Notes: generated from the sequence alone by a model not told the origin. Shown: positions 1-11,801, numbered from the stretch's first letter. The stretch: DNA of 64,000 nucleotides from Paragyromitra xinjiangensis (GCA_038503065.1 JBCAMK010000017.1:1-64000); one strand, 5' to 3'. Numbers and translations are program-made.

Positions 1-1072
1 CCATTTTCCGCGATCGCGGTAAATCGACCGAACCTGGGTAGGAGACCAAACTGCAGGTCCATTGTCGAACCTTGCATAGCAAAAATCGTAAAGGTACAAC
101 TTACTGTCGTCACTTTGCACTGCAATAGTCGGAAAGGTACAAAGACCTGTCGCCATAAAACTCATACTGTCATTTCTAGGCGCAAGCGCGCTGCCAATTC
201 GCTGCCGAAGTCGCTGCTTATTCCTAGGCCTATGAGCTGCCAATATAGAGGCCTATTTTGAGGCCTATTGGCAGTCGATTTGGAGCTTATTCGGCCAAGT
301 GGCGTATCGAAAGGAACTGGTTCCGACCTACCCATACAGCGAGATCGCGGGAAGTCAACCACAGCATGGAGAATCGACCAAAGCAGATCCTCTGTCCTAG
401 AGTGCATAGCAAAAATCGCAAATCTACAAGTTGCTGTCGCCAGAGTGCATCAATGGATTCGCATATCTACCCCCCTATTGTCTAATCTATTGCCTATATG
501 TACATGTTGACCTGACCAGCCTGCATAGCAAAAATCCCATATCTACAACCTATTGTCGCCAGGAGGCATAGCAGGAGTCGCATATATACCTCTCCAATGT
601 CCCCAGTCCATGAAGACCATGCATTCCTGCCTGAACCGCGCCTGCCAGCGCGCCGAAGCCGAAGCTGCCGAAGCAGGCCCAATTTGCTGCCAATTCCGTG
701 CCGAATCCGCTGCCTATTCAGAGACCTATTCAGAGACCTATTCGCTGCCAATTCCGAGGCCTATTTGCTGCCAATTTCGTGCTTATTCGCCCAAGTGGCG
801 TATGCCCAGGAACGGGTTCCGATCCACCCATTTCGTGCTGTCGCGGGAAGGACATGCAGCCTGGGTGGGTGCCAAAGCCACAGGTCCGAAGTCCAGCTCT
901 GCATATCAAAAATCGTAAAAGTACTTCCAAATGTCGTCATTCTGCATAGCAAAAATCGTATATATACAAGCAGCTGTCGCCAAGCTACTCAACCTGCAGA
1001 CAGAAACCAAAAGTAGGTCTGCAAGGCGCCCGAACCTGCTGCAGCGCGCGCTGTGGGAGGCATGTGGGAGGG

Positions 1073-1228
1073 AGTCGATGAGGGAGTCGATTCGGCAGCT
1101 GATTCGGAGTCAATTCGGAGGAGGTTCGGGAGTCGATTCGGCCGCTGCTTCCGAGTCAATTCAGCAGTCAATTCAGCAGTCAATTCGGCAGTCAATTCAG
1201 CAGTCAATAGAGCAGTCAATTCAGGCAC
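1073..1228. repeat. Decamer minisatellite, block 1
   Basis: Tandem 10-bp units alternate between GAGTCGATTC-like and CAGTCAATTC-like versions, about 15 copies. The block lies inside the larger satellite unit. Confidence 0.85.
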
Positions 1229-1495
1229 ATGCCCAGGAACAGGTTCCGATCCACCCATTTCGTGCTGTCGCGAGAAGGACATGCAGCCTGGGTGGGTGCC
1301 AAAGCCACAGGTCCGAAGTCCAAACCTGCATATCAAAAATCGGAAAGGTACAAAGACCTGTCGCCACTCTGCATTGCAAAAATCGTATATATACAAACAA
1401 ATGTCGCCAGGGTACTCAACCTGCAGACAGCGACCTCCAGGAGCTCTGCCAGGCGCCCGAACCTGCTGCAGCGCGCGCTGTGGGAGGCGTGTGGT

Positions 1496-1605
1496 CGGGA
1501 GTCGATTCGGCAGTCAATTGGGAGTCGATTCAGGAGTCGATTCGGCCGCCGCTTCCGAGTCAATTCGGCAGTCAATTGAGCAGTCAATTCAGCAGTCAAT
1601 TCAGG
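1496..1605. repeat. Decamer minisatellite, block 2
   Basis: Second run of the GAGTCGATTC / CAGTCAATTC decamers, shorter than block 1 and in the equivalent place of the next macro-unit. Confidence 0.85.
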
Positions 1606-1874
1606 CATATGCCCAGGAACAGGTTCCGATCCACCCATTCTGTGCAGTCGCGGGAAGGACATGCAGCCTGGGTGGGTGCCAAAGCCACAGATCCTTTGTC
1701 CAGCGAAGCATACCAAAAATCGGAAAGGTACAAAGACCTGTCGCCATTCTGCATAGCAAAAATCGTTTATATACAAACAAATGTCCCCAGGGTACTCAGC
1801 CTGCAGACAGCGACCAAAGGGAGGTCTGCTAGGTGCCCGAACCTGCTGCCACGCGCGCTGTGGAGGCATGTGGT

Positions 1875-2042
1875 CGGGAGTCGATTCGGGAGTCGATTCG
1901 GCAGCTGATTCGGAGTCGATTCAGGAGTCGATTCGGAGGCTGCTCGGGAGTCGATTCAGCAGCTGATTCGGAGGCTGCTCAGGAGTCGATTCAGCAGCTG
2001 CTTCGGAGTCGATTCGGGAGTCGATTCAGCAGCTGATTTGGA
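1875..2042. repeat. Decamer minisatellite, block 3
   Basis: Third run, almost entirely of the GAGTCGATTC type with interspersed CAGCTGATTC. The bias toward one decamer version suggests separate local homogenisation of each block. Confidence 0.85.
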
Positions 2043-2365
2043 GCCGAGGACGCGTCCCAAAACGCGCGAATACCCGCCAGCTGAGCAGAGCCAAAGGGCG
2101 CGTACCGAAGTGCCAGTGACATAGGGATTAGGGTGGGGGTGAACTCTGGGACGCGAGGAAGTCGATTCAGCAGGAGTCGCGTGGCCCGCTGTCCACAGCC
2201 TGCAGACCAAAGTCGTCAATCTACATGGGAATATTCGTCAGTTTGCATACTAAAAGTCGGATCTCCACCTACCTGCTGTCGCTATTCTGCATTGCTAGAG
2301 TCGCTGTGGATTCGCTCTTGGAGGAGGCTGCTGGTGGGAGAAGGCTGAGGTGATGTGTAGGAGTC

Positions 2366-2765
2366 GCCGTACGACGCGTTTCCGCTTCTTCAAATTTGAC
2401 TGTTTGCTCCCGTACGATGGCTTTCTGCTTCTTCAGATTTGGCTTTTTGCTGTCGTACGGCGCCATTCTGCAACCTCGCAATCAGCAGATATCCGCCGTA
2501 CGACGCGTTTCTGCACCTCTAGGATTTTGATATTTGCTATCGTACGGGCCAATTATCCAACTATCAATATATGCCCGAAGTCCCCGTACGACGCTGTTTC
2601 GGCTTTTGAAGAGTTGCTTCTGCTCGCCGTACGACGCGATTCTCCACTTTTGCAAAGTGCTCTCAGCGCCCGCACGGGGCAAAGTTGGCTTTTGAATAGT
2701 TGCTTCTGCTCGCCGTACGACGCATATATCGATTTTGAATAGTTGCTGCTTCCCGCCGTACGATA
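2366..2765. repeat. Array of CGTACG palindromes, about 43-bp period
   Basis: The hexamer palindrome CGTACG occurs about nine times at roughly 40-45 bp spacing (near 2369, 2411, 2454, 2503, 2539, 2585, 2629, 2713 and 2757), usually as GCCGTACGACGCG. Between palindromes lie related spacers that are T-rich on the plus strand, with motifs such as CTTCTTCA and TTTTGAATAGTTGCT. The spacers are diverged copies rather than unique sequences, so this is a tandem repeat and not a CRISPR-like array. Confidence 0.8.
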
Positions 2766-2885
2766 GCCTGCGGGCTCCCGTGGCTCCCGACCACGTTACA
2801 CACCGCCAAAAGCTGACCCTGACCCGAAACGCTCAGCACGAAAAACCCCTATAATTGGTTGCGGACAGTTGGTATTTCGCTATGA

Positions 2886-3188
2886 TCAAATATAATAATC
2901 AGTACATTCAAGAAGGTTCGTAGATAGAGAAAGAATTACCGGTGGATCTCCAACAAACTGGCTGAGCGAAGCCTGCCCTGGCTTGCGTTGTCTGTTTCGA
3001 ATTCTGTCGATTGCGTTTTTTTCTTTGGTCTTGGAAGTTTTGGACCTGCGTGCTTCCCTTTCACGAGCTTTATACATACGCGCCTCAAGCTCATCTTCTC
3101 GCTCAATTCGTCGGATATCGGCCTTGGATAGTTTAGGCCCAGAGTTGTATCGGGCTGCCGCCCGCCTCTTGGCCTCACGGCTGGTCAT
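2886..3188 (-). CDS. C-terminal part of a basic coiled-coil nuclear-type protein
   Basis: This 100-residue frame is extremely Arg/Lys/Glu rich (ADIRRIERE, RKAREREARR-like runs), predicting a charged helix, and ends near QASLSQFV, which resembles a PCNA-binding PIP box (Q-x-x-[hydrophobic]-x-x-F-[aromatic/hydrophobic]). Fungal proteins with a similar SREAKRRA...LSKADIRRIER segment and a terminal PIP-like box come to mind, but I cannot name the gene. The frame stays open upstream to about 3254, and the upstream residues (PYGTVRKSPIPP) also look coding. The start is therefore unlikely to be the true one: the N-terminal part is either in an unseen exon or lost. The last ~20 residues look like read-through into non-coding sequence. 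Confidence 0.5.
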   Translation of the reverse strand: MTSREAKRRAAARYNSGPKLSKADIRRIEREDELEARMYKAREREARRSKTSKTKEKNAIDRIRNRQRKPGQASLSQFVGDPPVILSLSTNLLECTDYYI

Positions 3189-3254
3189 AGGCGGAATTGG
3201 AGATTTGCGGACTGTACCGTAGGGATTAACGGTAGATAAGCGATAGCCGACTGC

Positions 3255-4147
3255 GGGCTGCTCCTAAGAGGTTTAGTTGAGTGTTGGAAACAGTGTTTGT
3301 GTACGGTAATGTAGGTTTGTGTTTTTTTTTCAGGGTTTTACAGCGTGGGTGGAGGCTTTGGCTGGCTGGAAGGGTTTGTTAACGACGGGCCATAATAACC
3401 TTTGGATTTTGCTCAGTCTCATGCGACATTCTTTACACTTCAGGGTGTGGTATTCCTGGGCGTCTGTGGGAGGCAAGGAATGAGTTTCCGGAGGATTTAG
3501 TTTAGCTATTGTCGTAGCAATGGTTCCCCAAAGTTAGTAGCTCGGAAAAAAGTATGGTTCGGCCCCTGGTACAAGGGGAATAGCTGGAATAGAGGAACGG
3601 TGCCGCGGGTTAGATGTACGAAAGTTTGTTGTAGAGAAATGCGATGGGATTGTAAGACATGCAAACATTATGAGATACTGGCCGAAAGTAAAGACCTCTA
3701 AAGATATGACTATTGGTTCTAGTTACCCGGATACCAACCACATTCCCTATCCAACGAGCATAAAAGCTTCTTGCTATAAACCTGATTAACATACTAATGG
3801 ATCCCTAGAAAATACAAAAAAAAACCGCAAAACCCAAAAAACCCATGAAACACCAGCTGGCGAAAAAACCCGAAACACCGAAATTTCTACCCCCAACATG
3901 CAATAAGCGTATCCAAACGATGACCAATAAGCTTTGAAACAACTAAACAACAAATATAACGAAACATACAATTAGAACGACTAAAAAACAGATTCGCCGG
4001 GAAGAATGAGGGGAGCCGGAACGTCTTCCAAGTCGTGCTGGATGCTCGTAGGCCCGCCCAAATTTTCAGGGAGAACGAAGTTTTCAACTTCTATATCTAG
4101 TTTCAGTTTAATGTAAGTCCCCATGTTCAAAAGATATATGATAATAA
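3255..4147. other. Intergenic, no gene seen
   Basis: AT-rich sequence with a T9 run near 3320. Short open frames on both strands lack coding character. It probably contains the 3' flank of the gene at 4148-6697. Confidence 0.6.
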
Positions 4148-6697
4148 TCATGATTTCAAACCTTGCGAGGAATCTAGAATTTGAGGGACAGTGCTGTTGC
4201 CGATGTCCCTTGAGATTTGTTCAAGAACATCATCGTCGGGAAATGACGCAAGAAAGTCTGTCCATTCTGCACCTAGGTTGGATGATTGTTCATCGAGGTG
4301 TGTAGGGGAATGGGAGCCCCGATTAGAGTCACCCGAGAGGGACATCCGCTGAGGTGATAAACGATCAAAACGAGTGGAAACGGCAAGTTGGGCATCGCTA
4401 TTTCGGGCATTGTTTTCAAGCACTTGCAGTTGATCGGCTTTATCTTCAGTCGGGTTAGGGGCAGGTGTGTTTTCCCGCCGAGCAGAGGTTGCCGTGTCAT
4501 CTGTGCCAGCAAGTGTGAGGTCTATCGGGGTTTGGTTTCTTGGTGAGGGGGAAGATAACAGCGGATCCCGAGGAAGTTCTGCAGTGCCCGAAGTTTTTGA
4601 ACCATCTTCTGCAGGAGATTTTTGATTCCAGGAAGTTTGCCATTTATACAACACTAATGCGAACCTCCCCTGGAGATCGCTATATGCACGCCGGTACAGT
4701 GAGGGTTTGAACTCGACGTGAAATGTCCTCTTAACGGTCTTCGTCAGGGTTACCGCCATATCAACCGTGCCATCTATAGGAGTAGGCTGAAAAAAATGTT
4801 AGCTAGAAGCATCAACTAACTTGAGATTGGTGAAAACACTTACCTCAAGAGTGTTAATACCGGCAAACTTGTGGACGTGTGGGTGGGCTAAAACCCCAAA
4901 TATCTCTGTGGTTCGGGCTAGGAGGTCTGCCCACGCTGGACATGCAAAACGTTCGCGGTAGGTTAAGGTATCGTGTTCTAAGGAAGATCGGTCAAGGTAC
5001 GACCGATTCTCATTCTTCCGAAGAAGCTTTTCATGGCTACGTACGGTGGAAACAACTGTTTGACCGAAAGCCTCAGCAGTTGCTCCAGCGCTCGCAGGTT
5101 CGGGTTTATCACTAGCGAGTTTTGCCAAGGCCTTTTCCCAAACCTGCTCCACGCTCTTCTTCACCTTTTTACCCTGGCTCTCTGCCATCGAGTCCGGATC
5201 AATCCAGCGACATAAGTGATAACAAACTGAATCAACAAGTTCGGCAAATCGATTGCTAACCTTGGATATTTCTTCCCATGTGCTAAGCTCAACGCGGGCT
5301 GCATTGAAGCTGAGAAAAACCGCCGAGGAACGATACTCATCATCACTTAATTGCGACAATAAAGGCAGACCACGGCTCACAGTACTCGGTGAGTCGAGCT
5401 CAATACCATAGACTTGTTCTACTTTATCAGCAGAACGGGGTAGCTTGAGTGTCCTTAAGGTGTTCAGGCTCTCAACTGTTAGAGTTTCTGGGCGACCGGC
5501 TGTAATTGATTCTAACATATTTTCAAGGTCTTCAAAAAATTGTTTCCAGAACTAGAAATAGTAATTAGTCAATTAAATGAGAGGTTAAAACGAAGGTTGA
5601 GGGAACTACTAACAAATCGACACCGATGAGCATTGACTCTTTGAAGAGAATTGCTATAGAAGCCTTCGTGATAGGCCGGGTATCGGAGGAGACGCCGAAC
5701 AACGTGTGCCCACCTACCGTCATAGACCTCCTTGAACCTCTTGGGCACGGTATTCAAAGCTAGGACCCGCTTTTCTAAATCGAGCCATTTAGCTTTCAAG
5801 GTTCCATCGACCTGATTTGCGTGTGTCTGCATGGAATCTAGCTTCACCCAAACATCCCCCTCGGTGTCTGGTTTGTTATGAGACGATAAGTTCATCCTAA
5901 GAAACTCGAGATCCCAGATGTCAATCGCGTCTTGAGGGCATCGATGTCAGAAGAAATGGCGTGTATAACTGAGTGAAAGGCAGCCGGGAAAATTGGAAAA
6001 TATCAACGTACCTGAGTCGTAAATATATGCAGTCCACCAAAGTTGTTGCTGCTGCCATTGCTCATCTGTATTACTCCGGCGCGCAGCAATAGTATCGACA
6101 ACATGTTGGAGTGCAGCGAGTCGATGCTGCCCGTCCTGAACCTCAAATCGGCAACTGGTAGTGTCGTAGAAGTCAACAATATCAGCAATTCCACTGTCAG
6201 AAAGTTTGACACCGTGAACGTCCTCCCATTTGGCCACAGCGCTTTTAGGTGCGGAAATAATGATTCGATTTGCGTCTTCTAGTCGGCGGATCCCGATATC
6301 CTCGTTCATCATAAGAGTCGCTAGATGCTGAACATGGTTGGGATAGAGGGGTCGTTGTGGTGAGCCTGTGAAACCCCGATTTCTTCGGTTAGACAGAAAG
6401 TCGGGAGTAGGGTATAGATTAATCAAAAATGAATAAACCTTGCGTTCGCTTGAGTGTGATATCCCCAACATATACCTTGCCAAATCCTAGAAGAGCATAT
6501 TCAGCGGCTTTGACGGGTCCTTCATTGGTGTGTAAAGGGCGGTTGGGTCGAGGTAGGCGAGGTGTGTCACTAGGCACGCTAACTACGCGTTGTTCGTGGG
6601 GAGGAGATGTTTTCTTATGTGCGGCAGTACGAGATCCTGAAGTCGATGCCCGTCTGCGCTTCCTGTTTGGACAGAGGGTTTGGTTGTTTGCGGGCAT
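4148..6697 (-). CDS. DGQHR-motif (ParB/DndB-like fold) protein, five exons
   Basis: Five exons join in frame: 6697-6439, 6365-6012, 5930-5614, 5551-4844 and 4786-4148, giving 2277 nt (758 aa). All introns are GT-AG and 47-81 nt long. The N-terminus is basic (KRRRAS, a likely nuclear signal) and Ser/Pro rich. Residues about 87-210 hold the recognisable part: a helical stretch ending in a hydrophobic strand and the signature DGQHRLAAL (D164-R168), then WWTAYIYDSD. The DGQHR box is known from DndB-type and ParB-like nuclease-fold proteins of bacteria and archaea, where it lies in a nucleotide- or DNA-handling core. The following ~400 residues are helical and unrecognised. The last ~150 are Ser/Asp/Pro rich and probably disordered, with an acidic-hydrophobic patch (WTDFLASFPDDD) like an activation domain. 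A role on DNA is inference. Confidence 0.72.
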
Positions 6698-8794
6698 CGT
6701 GAGAAGTATGTGAAGTTAGTAGGTAGATACCGAGACGTGTTGTTGATCTTGGAACTTCGAGGCAGATTTGGGGGGGGTGAAGTAGCTGGAGCTAGGGTCC
6801 GTGATTTGGGATATCACGTGAGGATTGCCAGCGAGGATGCACGGCCCTCGTCACAGCACACGGGACAGAAAGGCATACATGTAGTATGACGGTGAGTTTT
6901 CCTAGTTGGCGGTACCGCGTTCCCCGTGGGAGTCGGGGGCATCGAGGCAAGAAGTCGAAGTTATCGAGATTGGACTCGGATTAGGGGTTCACCGCTGGAG
7001 GGGGCGTGGTTGAGCTATACGGTCTCAGGTAACAGGTGGTGTCGCGTATATTTTGAAAGAAAAAGGATTCTCCATAGCTTGAGCCCAAGCATCGTGCGCG
7101 AGCGTGGGGAACTCGGAATTCCTTTTGGACTAGCCAGAGTCTTATCGATAACATATATATCAGACTTGACGAATATTTCGTGGAACGCTCACGGCCGTGG
7201 AGCAAGAATAAAAGACGACTGTGGTCCCAGGTGGCCGCTGCACTTCATCAACCCATCTCCTGGAGGTATATAGGGCCGCCGCATCCCCACTACTCAAGAC
7301 CTACTTCAACAGCACCTATCTCCACACAGCAACGCGCTCTATCGATACCTTCTATTGCTATATGCGTCCCCTCAAACCCTTTCCGAGACCAGCAGCTATC
7401 ATGCCCCTCCCTGGTTCCAGCCGGTACAATACCCCCGCCAGACAATCCCATCCATCCATCCTTCCTTCATGGGCACCTTGTTTCCTCGATATCGCCGTTT
7501 TTCTATACCTCTCTTCTCCATCGACCTCCGTCCTCGATATCCCGGTTCCTCGGCTCTCAATTCTTCAATACCTCCACTCCCCCAACGACGTCTTAAATGC
7601 TAGGACCCGCCTTTTCCCATTCCTAATCGCTTCGTCGCTAAGGGCGTGTCGATTGCGGTCACAGAGCAGAGAACCTGAGTATTTCCGACCGAAGTTGTCG
7701 ACTGGTTGATTGGTAACCTTAAGCGATCGGGATAAACCTTGGTCGTGAGTTTCTCTCGTTTTTGCGACCTGTTTTCATGACCCTTTAGTTTGTCAACTAA
7801 GCCCTCCCTCAATAACTCGACCCTTTCGTTAACCCGAGAGCTAATATAAACTCCCAATAATATATTTACTTCGTTCCCTGATGTCCCCGGCCCCCGGCCA
7901 CCCAACCCCTTCACCGGCTTCATTACTTAACACTCCGGTTCCTCGGCGTCCACTCCCCCAATAGCTTTACCCTGCGCGATGTTTTAAAAGATCAGAATCC
8001 ATCTGACCCGTTACTATCGACTAGGAACCGTTCGGTTTGTAGTGCGTTTGCGGCAAGAAAAAACCCCTCCGGCTGTAAGCTGGTACCAGTTCTCATGTCA
8101 GCAAAAAAGTCAAGATGATGTTGGTATGGCCGGACCTTATGAACCGACTACATTAAACTTCCACCGGAACCACCTCTAAGATTTCCGGCTGAAGCAAACC
8201 GCAAATCTTCAAATGACGCGCATAAGCAACGGCCAACAACCCTACCTTCTTCCCACCCACAGTCGTTCTTGCCTACTGGTACATGGTCGGTTCGGTAGGA
8301 CGTTTCCTATAGAACTAAATACAATCCGATCAAGAAAAGAACTCCCGGTTATAACTTGATACTGATTCTCGTTTCAGCAAAGAATTAAGATAGCGGTATC
8401 GTTGCAACTTACAGAGAAAAGGTTTCCGACCGTACAAACACACACCCACCCCCACCCCCAACCCCAACCCCAACCCGTATCTCCAACCAGATCTCGTTCA
8501 ACGCCGCATAAACGACAATCAGGAGAAAAGGAAATAGGCTAGGCAATACTATGAATTAATGAGGGTAGCAGGATGGCCGTGGGGGATAATGGTAGTGATG
8601 GCGGTAATGATGGGAGTGGAGATGAGGTCGGAGTCGGAGGTGGAGGTGGGTGTGCGAATTTTGATGTGTGGTTGCGAATTTTGGTGTATGGTTGCGACGG
8701 TTGCGACACTACTCCCGATTCGGATAGCGCTGTTGCGGTTGCGTTGCGGGAATCCGGGGCGGATTCCACCACCTCTTATCTGTAGGAATATAGT
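6698..8794. other. Intergenic, no convincing gene
   Basis: It includes the promoter side of the DGQHR gene. Around 7220-7610 the plus strand is pyrimidine- and Pro-codon rich, after a GTATATAGGG TATA-like site near 7266. Frames there lack domains and splice support. 8560-8770 is G-rich with short internal duplications. Confidence 0.5.
8438..8477 (+). repeat. C-rich simple repeat (CACCC/AACCCC)
   Basis: A run of CACACACCCACCCCCAC followed by about four AACCCC units. It resembles a degenerate telomere-type repeat but is not the TTAGGG unit usual in filamentous fungi. Confidence 0.75.
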
Positions 8795-9846
8795 CTATAT
8801 TATGAATAGTGGAGCGAACTTTACATGTGGCACTATATCAGAATTGAAAGTCTTAGCGATGGCCAATTTCTCCCCGTGCTCATTCGGTTTGAGTGTTTTA
8901 TCACCAAGGGCGTGCGATATACGTAGGGAAACTCTTTCTGTAGCTCTCAAGTCACAAAAGACCCATCCACGCACCAGTTCCAAATCAAGTGGCCCTTGAA
9001 ATGGTGGGGCAAATACATTAGAAGGCAATAGCGCAAACCCAGAATCGTTGAGGAGAGATCGACCAGGTGTGAGAAAAGGACTGCCACCTATTTACTGAAT
9101 ATTGAATAATAATAACCCGCTTCGTTGACCTGCCCCTCTGTTCGTATCTCTCGTAGCACAAAAACAAACCGCAGTTCAACTTTGGTTTGTCGAAAGCGAA
9201 CTTCACCTCCCCAGGGATTAAAGCGAGAAATTAGCCGATGCTCGATGGTTTTACCATATGATATAGCATTCACGAAACAAAGTGTATGGTCCAACAAACA
9301 CTTCACTAGTGGTCGGTCCGATCCATATCGCCACATATGGACGGTAACAAGCGAATAAGTCTCACAATATTCCCAGCTACCTCGACATTCTGATATCCCG
9401 ACTGCAGGATCGCCTGTCGATTCTGTTTAACAGTTGATGACAAGTTTCCCAGGTCAAGGCATCATGCATACCACCTTCCTTCCCGATTATGCGCAGTATG
9501 CGCGCAGTATAAAGGGACGACCAATGATCGTGATACCCTTGACCTGTACCACCAAATTTGCCCCAAGACGAAATATCTTTGAGGGAATCTTCTCACCGAT
9601 TTTGTAGGGACAGCGCTGTGACACAACGTTCCCTCGGATCTTGCCGTCTAATCTTAAAGCTTGATAAAGGTCGCTGTCACTACGGTATGCGCTCGGGCCT
9701 TCGCACGATTTTGGCGGAGTGCAGCTTTCCATCGTACTGGTTTCGCCTGGGGAACAAATTGTTTTATGCACAGACCACTCGCATAATCCTGTTTCCAAAT
9801 TTAATTTTGCTTGATATTTTCTAAGTATGTAACTTAGTAAGGGCAA
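8795..9846 (-). CDS. Uncharacterised 279-aa protein, three exons
   Basis: Exons 9846-9537, 9413-9170 and 9080-8795 join in frame to 840 nt. The first junction (GG at ...VVQVKG|DPAVGIS) is convincing, because hydrophobic-strand patterning continues through it. The second, with donor CG|GTTTGT and acceptor GGCAG|T, is plausible but less secure. Residues about 60-180 show alternating strands and helices with conserved-looking pieces such as YCETYSLVTVHMW, LVKCLLDHTLCFVNA and GYGK-like SYGKTIE. The C-terminal exon has TPGRSLLNDSG and a charged amphipathic stretch. I recognise no family. The absence of a signal peptide or membrane segment suggests a soluble intracellular protein. Confidence 0.5.
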
Positions 9847-11793
9847 TATGACAGCCTTGTGCTACCGGATCCGCGGAGGGAGCCGACTATCACAATACAT
9901 ATCGATATCTATGCATTGTTTTTTATCCATGACCACAGATCTAGAGGGTCTGATATGGAGGGACTTGCAGCAAACAGAATTTTGTATATTATTCCCAGTT
10001 GCAAAAGTGTAGTGTCGCGCCTAGAACGGCCGCGGTGAACACTCCTTCAAGTCGAGATATTAGTAACTAAAGTAAACAAGCTTAAGGGATATGATTAATA
10101 TTATATTGAAAGTAGGTAACAACCAACACCATGTTCCATACGCTCTAGTTCAGCTTGTTGCGCAATTAGATAAGTGGTGCGATAAAGCATATCTAGAATA
10201 TGTTTTAACTTCACAGCTATTTTGCCGAGCTGTGGTCTTTAATGGTTCAGCCATTTTAGGGGCTTTTTTTTACATAGGTTGCATGAAGCCTGCTGATGGT
10301 CTACTGCTGGTCAGTTCTCTGCGATGTTCGGAATTTAAAGATTTGAAATGTCATATTGTTTCCTCACTTTTGGTTTTTTTCCTTCGCACTAACTTGATAG
10401 CCCTCTTGTCGTTTTCCGCGGCTCACAGCTTAGGCGAAAGATATGCAACCACAATGCCTACCGTGTAACCTTAAGCTTGGAGTCTCACCATTAGCAGTGT
10501 AACCCTCACGGTCAGCATTATGTTTTCTTCCTTTTTATGCATTAACGGAATGCGCACGTTAGTATTTTGCGCGATTTTAAACTTCAAGCAAGGATATGCG
10601 CAAAATATCAGAATATACAGTAAAAGCGTGCGTCTCCCATTTTCAACAGGTCATTTGTTAGTTTCAGATGCTGGATCGGCATTGCCATCACAAGCGCAGC
10701 AAGCATGGAGGTGAAGTTTATGACCCTCCACACCAATCCCTATCGACAAATTTGCAAAGTCGCAGTTAGGCAGTTGGTAGTATTCTTGGGCTGCACCCCA
10801 CCTTGCAAGGTCGGAGCGCAATATTATTATGGGAGGATTGAGGAATTTAACTTACTTTAGGATTTAACAAACAGTAGCTCACTCGTTTGTTGATGCCCTC
10901 TGGCCTGATATCTATCCTTAATCATGATAACGTCTAGTAAATACACTCCATATGTACTGGATAGTGTTGTATGAATAGTCGATCGGCTGGTAAACCGAGT
11001 GCTAAAACCCTAACCCCAAGCTATATAGTCTGAGAACGGACAGCGGACACCATCGGCATTTCCATCGGTATCTCCGCTCATGGTTTTCTTGTCGTATGAT
11101 ATTATCACTACAATTTCAGTCTTAAGGGTGCTTCTTAGGGCTTACTGCTCCGCCATCCGGCCCGGCCCTATCTCATGTTAATGAGGTATTAAAGTACGAC
11201 CAGGCCACGCCCCCAATAGTTTATGCGTGATTGCCGGCCGATGCTTCATTATTGGTTATGATAGAAGATTTAATTTTGCATGGAACTCTGAATGCTAGAA
11301 TCATATCTAATAAGCTCAAGTGTAACACAAAAATCTTTCATGAACTTTCATGAAAGCAATATCTCATCTTGCTCAGGCCCCTATTATGGTGGGTTGTATA
11401 AGAAATTTAATCTGGCGAATACGAGATTATGCAAGAATTCTAGAAATGTGTGAGTTTAGTATGCTCTATCTTATACCCACCCCTACCCTCATAAGCTATG
11501 CTGAATTTACTACCAGCACTATATATCTTTGGATGTTCAAATAGTTAGTTCTCAGTTGGTTTTAATATTCACATGTTGTACCACTAAGTAGGAAATCGCG
11601 TGAAATAAGTAGTACGAAACACACTAATCTCTATATATAGGTCCTCAAGAGAGTTAAGGCATGTTTGATATGGAAATCTATGTCATACATCCGAGTGAAA
11701 TAACATCTCATGTAGGCGTAGGTACTGCCAAGAAATAAATTAACATTAGTACTACTCTGAAAACGTCCTGTTTGTAGTTTAGGGGGGACTAGG
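9847..11793. other. Intergenic, no convincing gene
   Basis: AT-rich. The 126-codon plus-strand frame at 10091-10468 has no domain, no conserved pattern and no clear splice context. The sequence immediately before 12005 holds the likely promoter of the aldos-2-ulose dehydratase-like gene. Confidence 0.5.
11004..11017 (-). repeat. Telobox-like motif
   Basis: AAAACCCTAACCCC: two telomere-type units on the minus strand. One of six such sites in the window. Confidence 0.6.
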
Positions 11794-11801
11794 TATAAAT
11801 A
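11794..11801 (+). promoter_or_regulatory. TATA box candidate upstream of the dehydratase-like gene
   Basis: TATAAATA lies about 200 nt before the chosen ATG at 12005 on the same strand. Position and consensus fit a core promoter, but no transcript evidence is available. Confidence 0.4.

Larger units (their letters stand above)
1..2340. repeat. Complex satellite with nested repeats
   Basis: About 380-430 bp macro-units recur, most clearly with the block at about 942, 1372 and 1750. Each carries a roughly 40-bp motif beginning GCATAGCAAAAATCG and ending TGTCGCCA; copies or variants lie near 75, 399, 516, 899, 936, 1322, 1366, 1703, 1744 and 2239. Each unit also has a conserved block of about 95 bp starting CCCAGGAAC.GGTTCCGATC (near 805, 1228 and 1616, with a diverged copy near 315). 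Internal decamer minisatellites separate these blocks. The array continues beyond the left edge. Long reading frames cross it, but they change register and composition between copies and I do not treat them as genes. Confidence 0.85.

Noticed and set aside
931..1908. 325-codon open frame with QSIQQSIRQSIQ repeats
   Set aside because: It reads through the decamer minisatellite. The frame does not persist between macro-units and has no splice or domain support.
2366..2765. Possible CRISPR array
   Set aside because: The spacers are related to each other, repeat units are imperfect, no cas genes exist and the DNA is eukaryotic.
7180..7709. Pro/Ser-rich plus-strand frames
   Set aside because: Pyrimidine-rich low-complexity DNA gives overlapping open frames. 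No domain and no consistent splicing.
8559..8999. 146-codon plus-strand frame
   Set aside because: Its second part is antisense to the better supported exon of the gene at 8795-9846, and its first part is a G-rich simple-repeat-like stretch.
10091..10468. 126-codon plus-strand frame
   Set aside because: No recognisable domain, irregular composition, no promoter or splice context that supports it.
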